64,000 bases of DNA from Lecanicillium sp. G3 (taxonomy: Eukaryota; Ascomycota; Sordariomycetes; Hypocreales; Cordycipitaceae): the NCBI GenBank assembly GCA_037575805.1, contig JAZHPD010000005.1:248001-312000 (forward strand), in the 5' to 3' direction. How positions within the stretch are numbered: the stretch's first letter is position 1; every line of letters starts with the position of its first letter. The notes below the pieces were generated by a model, which searched no databases, had not been told where the DNA came from, and saw only the letters and a program-made list of their open reading frames with translations. Below are positions 10,788 to 19,677 of this stretch, piece after piece. A program made the translations under genes and the position numbers.

Positions 10788-12125
10788 CTAAAACCTAAAA
10801 TCTTCATCAATGATAAACTTCGTCTTTTCCAACTTCGCGCCTCGCGCAAAGGCCGCCCACAGACGCTTCACACACGGTCCGACCCGTTCAACTGCGTCCT
10901 TGGCGTTGCTCCCCTTCATCATCGGCGCATCCTTCCACGCATCCCACGTCCCCAGCACAAACGGCATCTCCATAGTGTGCGATGCCTTAAATGGGCTCTC
11001 ATTGGGAGCAATAGCAAGCTGGTATAGCCAGGGATCACCGCCCGCCTCGCGTGCCTGTTCCCAAAACTTGTCAGAGTCGTCTTGGAACCACGCCTTCGAG
11101 ATGAAGTCGGCCGCGCTGCCTGTAAAAGCTGGCTTCACGTCTGCTTCCATGGCGCCAAAGATGCCTTCAAATGCGATGCCTTCATTGAGGCAGTAGCCGA
11201 TGAATATGGGCACACGGGTGAGAGCTTGCTGGACGCGCCTGGAAACCTCGGCTTCATTCCTGGGGAGAGGTGCGTAGCCGAGTGTCGGGGCAAATGGCAT
11301 GCCTGCAGCTGCAAATTTCCTTGACTCCATAGCGAGTTTCTTTTGCACCTCCAGAACGTCTTCGACGCTGGCATTCTTGTCCATTTTGCTTAGCGGGTCC
11401 TTGGCTACGGCTCCCAGAGCCTTGACCATGGCTTCGCGCTCCATGTAGCGAACACCAAGAGGTGAGCTTTGAATAATTGCCCGCTGAAACAAGTCTTCGC
11501 AACCGTCTGCACCAAAAAGACAGTATATAGAGTCTCCGCCTGCAGAGGCGCCCTGAACCGTGATCTGCTTCCCATCGCCACCGAAGCTAGCAATGTTATC
11601 ACGGATCCATCGCAGCGCTGCAATCTGATCCAGCAGTCCCAGATTTCCAGGAGCAATGCCATCGATCGGCTGGTAACCCAAGATGCCCAGACGATACGTT
11701 ATCGTCACCACAACCACGTCCCCAGTCGCCGCGAGCCCCTCGCCGCTGTAGCAGTCCAGATCCCCGGCCCCGGAAGTGTACCCGCCGCCGTGGAGAAAGG
11801 CCACGACGGGGAGTTGGGCGCTGTCGGCGACAGCAGTGGCCGGGGCAAAGACGCTGACATGCAGGCAGTCTTCGTCCATGGTGCGTCCAGCCGTGATTTG
11901 CCCGTTGACAGCCTCGAGGCGTGACGGCGTCTGCGGGCATATCGTCGCAGGGCCGGTGCGGTCAACAACTCCGGACCAGGACTCGACAGGCTGCGGAGGC
12001 TGGAAGCGTTCGGCCTTGGCATAGTGAATGCCGCGAGCACAGACAATGCCATTTCGCTGGGTCGCGTAAATGGCGCCGTCGCGAAGCTGTACCTGCACCT
12101 TGCTTTCTGACATGGTTTCTGACAT
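10788..12125 (-). CDS. carboxylesterase, type B family
   Basis: Intronless, 445 aa. An alpha/beta hydrolase of the cholinesterase/type-B carboxylesterase family, which hydrolyses carboxylic esters. Visible features are the oxyanion-hole motif HGGG (112-115), DEDCLHVSVFAP (typical EDCLxLN position), the family segment GNLGLLDQIAALRWIRDNIASFGGD, and the nucleophile elbow GASAGG with Ser194. A candidate catalytic His sits in ASHTMEMPFVLG near the C-terminus. There is no obvious signal peptide, so it is probably intracellular. At 445 residues it is shorter than most members (500-560). The loss is spread over the second half, while N- and C-terminal family blocks remain. Two in-frame ATGs (12125 and 12113) compete for the start. 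Substrate not predictable. Confidence 0.9.
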   Translation of the reverse strand: MSETMSESKVQVQLRDGAIYATQRNGIVCARGIHYAKAERFQPPQPVESWSGVVDRTGPATICPQTPSRLEAVNGQITAGRTMDEDCLHVSVFAPATAVADSAQLPVVAFLHGGGYTSGAGDLDCYSGEGLAATGDVVVVTITYRLGILGYQPIDGIAPGNLGLLDQIAALRWIRDNIASFGGDGKQITVQGASAGGDSIYCLFGADGCEDLFQRAIIQSSPLGVRYMEREAMVKALGAVAKDPLSKMDKNASVEDVLEVQKKLAMESRKFAAAGMPFAPTLGYAPLPRNEAEVSRRVQQALTRVPIFIGYCLNEGIAFEGIFGAMEADVKPAFTGSAADFISKAWFQDDSDKFWEQAREAGGDPWLYQLAIAPNESPFKASHTMEMPFVLGTWDAWKDAPMMKGSNAKDAVERVGPCVKRLWAAFARGAKLEKTKFIIDEDFRF

Positions 12126-12504
12126 CTATCAAGATTTTCGGCGCAGCAGATATCGAATAGCTCTGAGAGAAAAATGTACGGGTGAGGCCTCTCAATACTT
12201 CTATTCCACGTTGAAAAGAGTTTGATGACGTTATTCCGCGGAAAGCTCGATGTCGGCGCCGAGCCGGTGCCTCGTCTCGCCAGTTGCGGGGATTTAACTA
12301 GCGGTACGCGCCGATCGGCCGGAGCGCCTGGACCACGAACACCGGTAGCACAGGGATTTATTTTTTAAACTCGTGACTATTTCCAAGTCTGCAGGCCCAG
12401 AAGAATCCTCAAGCTGTCCGTTTCCGACCCTTTCGAGGCGGCCGTACACCTAACTAAGCCCGCTTCTAAGACACCTGTTGGTCCAGGTTTGATAGCTATC
12501 ACGG
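12126..12504. other. upstream region of the esterase gene
   Basis: Normal-composition DNA carrying the presumed esterase promoter. No coding sequence is supported. Confidence 0.3.
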
Positions 12505-13115
12505 GGAATATATCCTGATATTCTTAATAACGTTGTTATTCTTATTATTATGTGTTTATAAGTCTCAGGGGCCTCATATCTAGAGTTAGATATAAAAGTG
12601 GGTTTATAATGGTTTTGGGTTAATTAGAATAGGAGTTATTCTTGTTATTTTTATACTTATAACTCTCTTTATTTAAGCTTAAAATATTAAAAATATTATA
12701 AAAAAATAAATTCTTTATATATATATTTATATCATATTTTATTTTTGTTACATGTCTGGCTGCCAGCTCGCCTTATTCAGTGAGCAGACAGCCGCAACAG
12801 CGCCTATAAATAGCTAACCTCCTCTTGTACTGGGCAAGAGGACAACAATTCGATTCTTACATCTTGCATACCATATTTGCTGTGTGCACTGTATTATATG
12901 CGCCTGCTTGCTGCACTGCCAGTATAAGCAGAGGCTCGTTATTCTTAACGAGCTCCCAGCAAGAGTGACGCCCACAACGTCATTGCTGGAGGACCTCATC
13001 AGGAAAGGTCTAACAATTATATCTTATTTATTAACTTCATTTAATTCTAGATACATAAAATAGAGAATATATAACGTTTTTTTATTTTATATTTAATTAA
13101 TAATTATAAGAGATG
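12505..13115. repeat. AT-rich, RIP-like block
   Basis: Two strongly AT-rich tracts (about 12505-12760 and 13010-13115), full of TATA/TTAT strings, flank a 250-bp island of normal composition. This contrasts sharply with the GC-balanced genes around it. Such tracts in Pezizomycotina are usually transposon remains mutated C-to-T by repeat-induced point mutation. I cannot identify a transposase or terminal repeats, so the element type is unknown. Confidence 0.55.
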
Positions 13116-13226
13116 TACGTTTGTGCGAGGTCTGCCAAGATCGATAGTCCAACCTTTGCTATCTCAACTCAAAAATTTAAGCTTGCAGTAAGATTTGTTT
13201 GTGATACGTTGATCCGGCAGCAGTTT

Positions 13227-13472
13227 TCATGCATCCTGCGGGCGCCGTGCGACGTGGCAAAACAGGTCGACCTCGCGGCTGGAATCTCGCAGGTCGGTGA
13301 CGGGGAGCCGTCGGATGAGGACCATGCCGCCCTTGGCCATGACGTTGCGGCTTGCCGTGTTCTCCTCGACCGTCGTGGCGACGATGCACTCTAGGGTTCT
13401 AACCACGCCATCCGTAACAGTAGTGGCAACCGCGTCAGCCGTGTCGACATGAGGAATAGAGGCCACGTCCAC
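13227..13472 (-). pseudogene. GNAT acetyltransferase C-terminal remnant
   Basis: The frame contains LECIVATTVEENTASRNVMA followed by KGGM. This matches the C-terminal part of GNAT N-acetyltransferases, where ENxxSxxVxxKxGM closes the acetyl-CoA-binding region. The N-terminal half of the domain is absent, the frame begins abruptly, and the AT-rich block lies just downstream. I read it as a truncated relic. Assignment rests on one motif. Confidence 0.5.
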
Positions 13473-13484
13473 CTGAATGGCGCC

Positions 13485-13700
13485 TCTTGTAAATGCTCTT
13501 GCGCGGGCTCTCGTGCGAGAACACTCTGCAAACTGTCTGATGGGCCGATTTCCTACCTGGACTCTCGCGCAAGCTCTCGTACAAAAAAAACAGCGCTGAT
13601 TGGCTGACTTCGCGGGAATAGGCTCTGCCTGGACTTAAATGCCCTCGTACGAGAAGCTGCGCACGCGGCGAAGCGTCCCGGTTGGCTGAATTGGCAGACA
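13485..13700. repeat. cluster of CTCGTACGAG-like inverted repeats
   Basis: Related palindromic or half-palindromic units occur at 13508-13521 (CTCTCGTGCGAGAA), 13561-13582 (ACTCTCGCGC then AAGCTCTCGTAC) and 13643-13656 (CCTCGTACGAGAAG). The unit TTGCGCG also recurs in opposite orientation. The group looks like a small foldback or MITE-like remnant next to the AT-rich block, but no clean terminal repeat or target duplication is visible. Confidence 0.4.
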
Positions 13701-14233
13701 CTTAATCCTCTCGAAGGAACTCTATGTACAGTAGACAAAAAGAATAGAGAATTAAAGTATTCCCAACAAGCAACTAACAATATTGCGACGATAAACGTTG
13801 CAATGTGGCCATCGACCTGACGTCATGTGTGATGAATCGCCAGACCCCATACAAGATGCCCAGGATCGGTGTGCCGGAACGATGACGCGGATTTCGATCA
13901 GGATGAACAATCTTTTAATGCAAATTTTTGAGACAGATCCGTGAGACTAGAGCGAATCGACGTAGAACAAGCCCATCACAGAGTGCTTTTCTTCGTGACA
14001 TCACCTAATGAGCAGATTTACAACGCTCTTGCAAAGCGAGGCAATTGTACATGATGCCTCTATGATCTAGTCTTTTTGAACATTATTTACCATATTCTAC
14101 AATACAAGTGTCACGAAACAGATATAAATTGCCAGAGTCTTCCCTGCACATTTTTGCGGTCTCTTTTCTTTTAACTGTCACTTTGATTCGACAGGAAAAC
14201 ACAAAGTTCTTAATCGTAAATCACATTTGAACC
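13701..14233. other. interval upstream of the CHZ-domain gene
   Basis: No coding sequence is supported. The last 150 bases before the ATG are T/C- and A-rich and probably contain the promoter and leader of the small gene that follows. Confidence 0.35.
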
Positions 14234-14572
14234 ATGTCTGACAAGGACACCGAAACCTACTCCGCGCCTGGTGCCGAGGATCGCAACCCTAACTCCTACG
14301 TCACGAACCAAAAGGAGGCGGTGCCGGTGCAGGGCGACAACGCCAAGGTAGAGGATCCAATTGATCCGGATCAGGAAGATACGGACCAGCAGCTGGGTGG
14401 GTAGCTTGATCGTTTGCTTGTGGGATACTAATTTGAATACTAATTCTTTACAGACAAGGACGATAATGATGCTATTGATCAGTCCAACATTGTCAAGGGT
14501 CGCACGCGCGGGGCAAGGCCGACTGATAGCTATGAGGAGCCCAGCGACAAGGTGCCGGGCGTGGACAGCTAG
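14234..14572 (+). CDS. small acidic protein with CHZ-like (histone chaperone) motif
   Basis: Two exons, 14234-14396 and 14454-14572, give 93 aa. The intron has donor GTGGGT, branch site TACTAAT and acceptor ACAG. The protein is hydrophilic and acidic, with EDPIDPDQEDTDQQLDKDDN followed by AIDQSNIVKGRTRG. The last segment resembles the CHZ motif of Chz1, a chaperone for H2A.Z-H2B dimers, in which an acidic stretch precedes xxSNIIxGRRTRG. Homologous short proteins of about 90-110 residues are, to my knowledge, widespread in Sordariomycetes. A chaperone function is an inference from the motif; it could also be a general disordered stress-type protein. It is the only intact gene in a pocket of gene relics. 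Confidence 0.75.
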
Positions 14573-14830
14573 AGGTGATTAGATCATGATATAACTGCAG
14601 TACTCGAGAGTGAGGCAATTTCTCTTCTAATACTGATGGGTGAAGGAATGACTTTGACGGCTTATGTCCTTGTATCGTGGAACTTAGGCTCGTAATGTCA
14701 ATACAATCTCACCAGACACGGGTGTCGTCACCTATGAATCTAGAATGTCAATGTTATTTGGAGCCCAGTCTATTAAAAGAATTTCACGTACTTCGGGCCT
14801 TTCATATCTTGGATTTTCGCCTGTGTTTTA

Positions 14831-15129
14831 CTAACAAGATGGTGCAGTGGACGGGCGGCGCACTGCGCAGCAACGTGCATCGTATCCGCTACCCACCGGG
14901 CGAGCAGCGGTCTGTCGATCGATACAGCTTGGCTGTGCTGTTTCGGCCAGAGTGAAATGCGAGTATGAAGCCCAAAATGGGGTCGGAGACAGCCGACGCG
15001 GAGGACGAAGATTTGACAGCATGGAAATGGGAGGTGAAAACGACGATGGCACTGAGCAGGGGCGAGGAAGTTGTCAAAAGCAAAGGCGGACAGACTGTAA
15101 AGGCTTATTGTTCTGAAAGAATAATATAA
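14831..15129 (+). pseudogene. 2-oxoglutarate/Fe(II) oxygenase C-terminal relic
   Basis: Only the last exon of an isopenicillin-N-synthase-like dioxygenase remains. It shows VQWTGGALRSNVHRI, then PPGEQRSVDRYSLAVLFRPE, then an in-frame TGA at 14953-14955, and after it the frame continues in family-like sequence (NASMKPKMGS, LTAWKWEVKTTMALSRGEE) to TAA at 15127. The His of SNVHR would be the distal iron ligand and RYS the 2-oxoglutarate-binding Arg/Ser. An acceptor-like TTTACTAACAAG precedes 14840, but no upstream exons with the HxD motif are present. The TGA sits where relatives often have Arg, so CGA-to-TGA is the likely event. Confidence 0.75.
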
Positions 15130-15230
15130 AGGAGAAGATTAGTCAGGACAGGCTAGTCGCGATAACGTCGTAGTACCAAAACGTAACATCAAAAAACCGC
15201 TTTGGCGTGACTATGATATGTGATGTACAG

Positions 15231-16064
15231 CTAGCTCATGTTTGCATTTAGAAATGCCACTATATCGTCCACCCCTTGGGGCTCATTAAGCCAATGACCG
15301 CCGTCTTCATACTCGCGCCACTGTACCACAAATCCGAGCTCTGACAGAATACTCTTCATGCGCTGGCCATTCCGCACAGGGACGACGTCATCATCAAGCG
15401 CATGCTCCAGGAGCATCGGTGTTTCTTTGAGCTGAGCGACGTCGGCGTCTGAGTGTTCCTTTCCTTGGAAATATAAATCTTGCACAGAAGAGAAAAGCGC
15501 AGACTGCGACTTGTGTTCTGTGATGGTGGTCTCAAATTGTGAAGCGAATGGCAGCCAGCTGCACAAGCCAATGAGGCCTGCATATCCTCCGCGGCCCTCG
15601 GCGAGGAACAGAGAGAATACCGTCGCGGCTCCCTGGCTGATGCCACACAGGAATATATTATTCCTGGGCACGAGCTTCTCCTCTTCTCCGATGGTGACGA
15701 GCACTGAGCGAATGCTGTCGCCGAGGCTGCTGCGCTGATTCTCGCTCTTCTTCTCGGGACTTTCGACCGACCACATATCAAACCATTGAGACATGGTCGT
15801 GTCGAAGCGTTCCGAATACAAGCGAGGCGCGGTTGGGAAGACCCAGCGCAGAGTCGGAAATAGCTCGCTGAGTGTGCGGCCGTTGCCCGACCAGTCATCA
15901 GGCAGCGCAACAGCCCGCGCCGCGGCCACGTCGGGACTAGCTTCGCTTTCAAATAATTCCAGCGCAAACTCTTCAGCGTTGCTATCGCGCCCGTGTAAGA
16001 AGATGACGGTGTGGGTGTGTGCTCGGCCCCATATAGGGCCTTGAACGTGAGTGTCGGGCTGCAT
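15231..16064 (-). CDS. acyl-protein thioesterase-like phospholipase/carboxylesterase
   Basis: Intronless, 277 aa. An alpha/beta hydrolase of the phospholipase/carboxylesterase family that includes acyl-protein thioesterase 1. Members remove acyl chains from proteins or lysophospholipids. The sequence shows the oxyanion segment VIFLHGRDSN (20-29), PTAPRL, the nucleophile elbow CGISQGAA with Ser143, LLEHALDDDVVP (Asp 224-226) and GGHWLN with His257, a complete catalytic triad. The insert around residues 100-115 (EKKSENQRSS) is longer than in Apt1, and the protein is about 50 residues longer than yeast Apt1. This places it in a diverged fungal subgroup with unknown substrate. There is no signal peptide, so it is presumably cytosolic. 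Confidence 0.88.
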   Translation of the reverse strand: MQPDTHVQGPIWGRAHTHTVIFLHGRDSNAEEFALELFESEASPDVAAARAVALPDDWSGNGRTLSELFPTLRWVFPTAPRLYSERFDTTMSQWFDMWSVESPEKKSENQRSSLGDSIRSVLVTIGEEEKLVPRNNIFLCGISQGAATVFSLFLAEGRGGYAGLIGLCSWLPFASQFETTITEHKSQSALFSSVQDLYFQGKEHSDADVAQLKETPMLLEHALDDDVVPVRNGQRMKSILSELGFVVQWREYEDGGHWLNEPQGVDDIVAFLNANMS

Positions 16065-18516
16065 TTTGTTAGTTGATTGCGTGAGGTTAGGCTAGGCTGA
16101 GAACGTGGATGAAAAACATTTAACTCCGCGACTCTTGCGTAGCCTCAACATAGAGTAACTAATCAACCGGAAGCACTAAAGCCGTTACTAGGACTACTTA
16201 TCAGGAATAAAGCTTTATTCATTCGGGACGTCATCTCATCTTCACTTTCCATGTGGCGCTTCAAATACATCCGTGAGGGGCTGCTTGAAAGAGTTGCTTT
16301 TAAGTGCCATACAAGCCAACCTCAGTGTCGTCTTGTCACACTCGCAACTTCTCATACACTTTCTATGAATTTTGAAACATTTCCCTCTTTAAAGCGTCGT
16401 ATTATAAGATTCATGGTCAGCGTGAAAAAAGGGATACTAAGATAAACAACTTCCTAGCAGTGCTAAAAGGATAGCAAACTCCAAGGGATATATGATGAAA
16501 ATCCGGTTCAACTGGAGGGAAAGTAGCTCATCAAGTTATTTACTCAATTCTTTGTACCACTCCTAACAATCCATGGCCATTTGCAACTGGTAGAAGCAAG
16601 ACTCCTCAAAACCGCTTGTGTTACTCTTGGCGCCCACCAATACCTCAATTCTCCTAGAAATTCCAATTGGGATCGTGATCGGGTATCTAATGAGTTACGA
16701 AAGTGGCAAAGGATAGAGTGGATGCGGGGGTTTCGGGTATGGCGACCAACTGCAAGAAGTTTCACTATGTTGGCGAGGGCGATAGCTGCGACAACATCGT
16801 TATGCCGTAGGCATATAAACAAAGCAGTATGAGCTAGCATAACTGGAAAAGACAACGAGTAAGCTGGAACCCAATTATAGTGTATGCTAACTACTGTCAA
16901 TGTAACGTTGTGTGCTTATTTATTCATCTTTTTGAACTATGTGACTGATTGACTTTTGGCAGCCATTGGCATTGCGTGGAGCAAATCAGTGAATACTCTA
17001 TGTTCTTCAGAAGAAAGAGCACAAGATGTTTGCTTGCACCTCTGGGGCGGCCTACCGCATGGCGTATACACAGGTGATCAGAATCGTCGCCGGATGGGCA
17101 CTGTTCCGTGATGCTGCTTTACAGGTATATTCTGGCAGGGCCAGATTCTGACGCTCGCTGCCACCGTAGGGTATGCTGCTTCGCCGGTCTGTCCAGAAAA
17201 TACTACATGTCGGCGCAGTCGACGAGGTGTGTGTTGCGTTCAACATTTTATATCCGTCGCCAGCTTCAACGCCAAAGCGATAAGGCTTACATGGTGGACT
17301 AACATGCAACTACAACGCCGCAAAATTGTAACAGCGGCCCTTGGGCATACGAGACGGGGCCTGAGAGAGGCTGACATGACTGCTTTGTACTATACATACG
17401 ACTAAAACGCTGCATTAATTGCTAAACCTGTTTTCAATACCTTAACCCTTTGCCCTTTGGTCTGACATGGCAAGCGTTCGTCACAAAACTGCCGACGAAA
17501 AACTCTAGCTTGTATAGATTCTATAAGGACTCTTGCGGCACGATATATAACTGGGCATTAATCTGTACAATTCATTTAGTAAAAAAAAGTAAAAAAATCA
17601 AGGCTAACAACGTGCGAGGGCGGCATCTCTGAGCGCTTGATAGAGTAATTGGGCCGGTGACTGAATCTCGAAGTACAATAGGCGTATCTAGACTTGTCTC
17701 TGTATGCTAGCTAGCTAGCACACACGTGCCGGGTAATACATGGTGGATAAATCAGCACAAGTATTATCGGCGTTAATTTTGTAATATACTTGATGGATAT
17801 ATACTCCGTATAATCGTTTTGCTTGGCGACGTCTCTACCAGTTGACCGCCCCTCGGCGATTTCCCAATCAGGCGCGATGCGGCGCCCAACCTCTCACGGT
17901 CAGCCCGCTGTGAGCGTGCGAATTTCCACGTGTATTGGTGCGCTTTTCCAAGTTCCATATAGAACGCTCTGGACTTGCGAGATTGTTGTCCACAACTCTC
18001 TAAACTATTGATTCGGCGACTTCTACTTTCATAGGTAAAGTGCCGCGGCGTTGTCCCATGAGCTCTTGCCTTTCTCCAGCAGCCTTTGTGGCTTTCTCAT
18101 TTGCCACGCCAACGTTCCTGGCAATGGCAACTCGACTGTTTTGGAAAATTTCGAAAGCTAAATAGAATTGAACGTTTAAATGATGACTGTTGTAATAAAA
18201 AAGAAACAGAAAATACTGCTATCTGACCAGCTGAGTCTGCGAGATCGCTTGAACAATGAACAATGAGGCGACGTTACGACAAGATAGCCCCGCTGCCCAG
18301 CTTTTCGTTCCACCACCATGAGAGAACTAGCTCCAGGCGAGCCCTGTAAGATATATCCGTTGCCAGCAGGCTACCAAACCGGCTTAAACCGATGTCAGAA
18401 GCCGTGCCTTTCGGAGAAATACATATATAAGCTGCGCGGCCGGAACCCCAGTATCGTCTCGTATTCACCCACAGACTTTCACTGAGAATCAAGATTCCGC
18501 AAATAATAAAAAAGAA
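16065..18516. other. 2.4-kb gene-free interval
   Basis: Only short overlapping open frames, none with family resemblance. Contains a small (GCTA)n run near 17706-17720, a TACTCCGTA motif at 17802-17810 and, directly upstream of 18517, the promoter of the WSC gene. I see nothing else I can name. Confidence 0.4.
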
Positions 18517-19368
18517 ATGCCTTCTCAGCTTCTTACCGTCGCCGCCGGCCTCGGCCTTGCCGCTGTTGCCACCGCCGCCCCGTCGGCCGCTGCAGTACCC
18601 TACGTCGGCTGCTATGAAGTGCAGACGGGTGTCAACGACGGCCGCTGGTACCTCGAGCGCTATGCCTTCAACTGGCAGAAGACCCCCTCGTCTCCCGAGG
18701 CCTGCCAGGAGGCGTGCCTCGGGTACGACAAGGACTACACGCTCTACGGTGTCACGAGAGAGGCTTGCTGTAAGTGACTCCTGACCTGTTTTATCGCTCC
18801 TCCGTCGCATTGTTGCTGATAATTACTCTTTACTGTGCATAGTCTGCGGTTACAACGCGTATGCCAACATCAAGGTCACCGCCGACTCCCACTGCGACAA
18901 GAAGTGCACCGGCAACACGGATGCTCTCTGCGGCGGATTCGAGAAGAGCTCCCATACGATCTTCGTCAGCGTCTACGGTGACGCAAAGTCCGTCCCTCCT
19001 GCTGGCTACATCACCGGTCTCAAGGATGAGAGCTGCTATGACTACGACGAGAAGGTTCTGACCGGCCCGTCGTACACGGATGACAAGGGCATGACTGTCA
19101 ACTCTTGCGCCGAATTCTGTGTCGGCAAGCACGATAAGAGAGAAATGATTCTTGTCAACGGAAACACCTGCTGTAAGTTGAAAGGAAAATAAAACTCAAA
19201 AGGCGTATATGCTGACATTGTTCGACACTAGACTGCAAAGATGAGAAGCCCTCCACCGGAAAGACTCTCCTCGCCGGTTGCACTGACTCCTGCCCTGGTG
19301 ACAAGAGACAGAAGTGCGGCGGCACATACCCCGGCTCCGGGTTCATGAGCGGTTGGACTCTTGCATAA
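18517..19368 (+). CDS. secreted protein with two WSC domains
   Basis: Exons 18517-18769, 18843-19172 and 19232-19368 give 239 aa. A signal peptide is clear (MPSQLLTVAAGLGLAAVATA, cleavage after the Ala-rich stretch). Two cysteine-rich WSC-type modules follow. The first runs from VGCYEVQ through CQEACLGY, ACCFCGYNAY, CDKKCTGNTDALCGG to IFVSVYG. The second runs from SCYDYDEK through CAEFCVGKHD, NTCCYCKDEK, CTDSCPGDKRQKCGG to the end. WSC domains bind cell-wall polysaccharide and occur in wall sensors and secreted enzymes. There is no transmembrane segment or Ser/Thr-rich stalk, so this is a soluble secreted lectin-like protein rather than a Wsc stress sensor. Both introns fall at an equivalent place, between the tandem Cys of CCxC, supporting an internal duplication. 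Confidence 0.88.
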
Positions 19369-19677
19369 ACGGGAAACGGCGTGACGCTTACGACTCGACC
19401 ATGATTATTAGCCAAATAGATCAACCATTTTATTCATATGATATAAAATCAGGATTGCCATTAAATAACTTCAATCCACTAACTTTGCTTGCTTCTGGGG
19501 ACCAGTTTTTGATCTGCTCTTCTTCAGTTGTAAGTCGATCTCAGCTCGCATGGTTTGGGCCCGTGGAATCTCTTGTGTTGGTGCCACATTACCCATGACA
19601 GCACGGTGCCGCAGGGTCGAATCCACATACACAGATCCACTGGTCTCCAGGATACTGCTCTGCGTCTACTTTTATTG

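Noticed and set aside
16544..16900. 118-codon minus-strand frame
   Set aside because: Overlaps a plus frame, no motif, no splice or start context worth noting.
19500..19640. Possible tRNA, because of GGGTCGAATCC near 19613
   Set aside because: No matching anticodon or acceptor stem can be folded around it.
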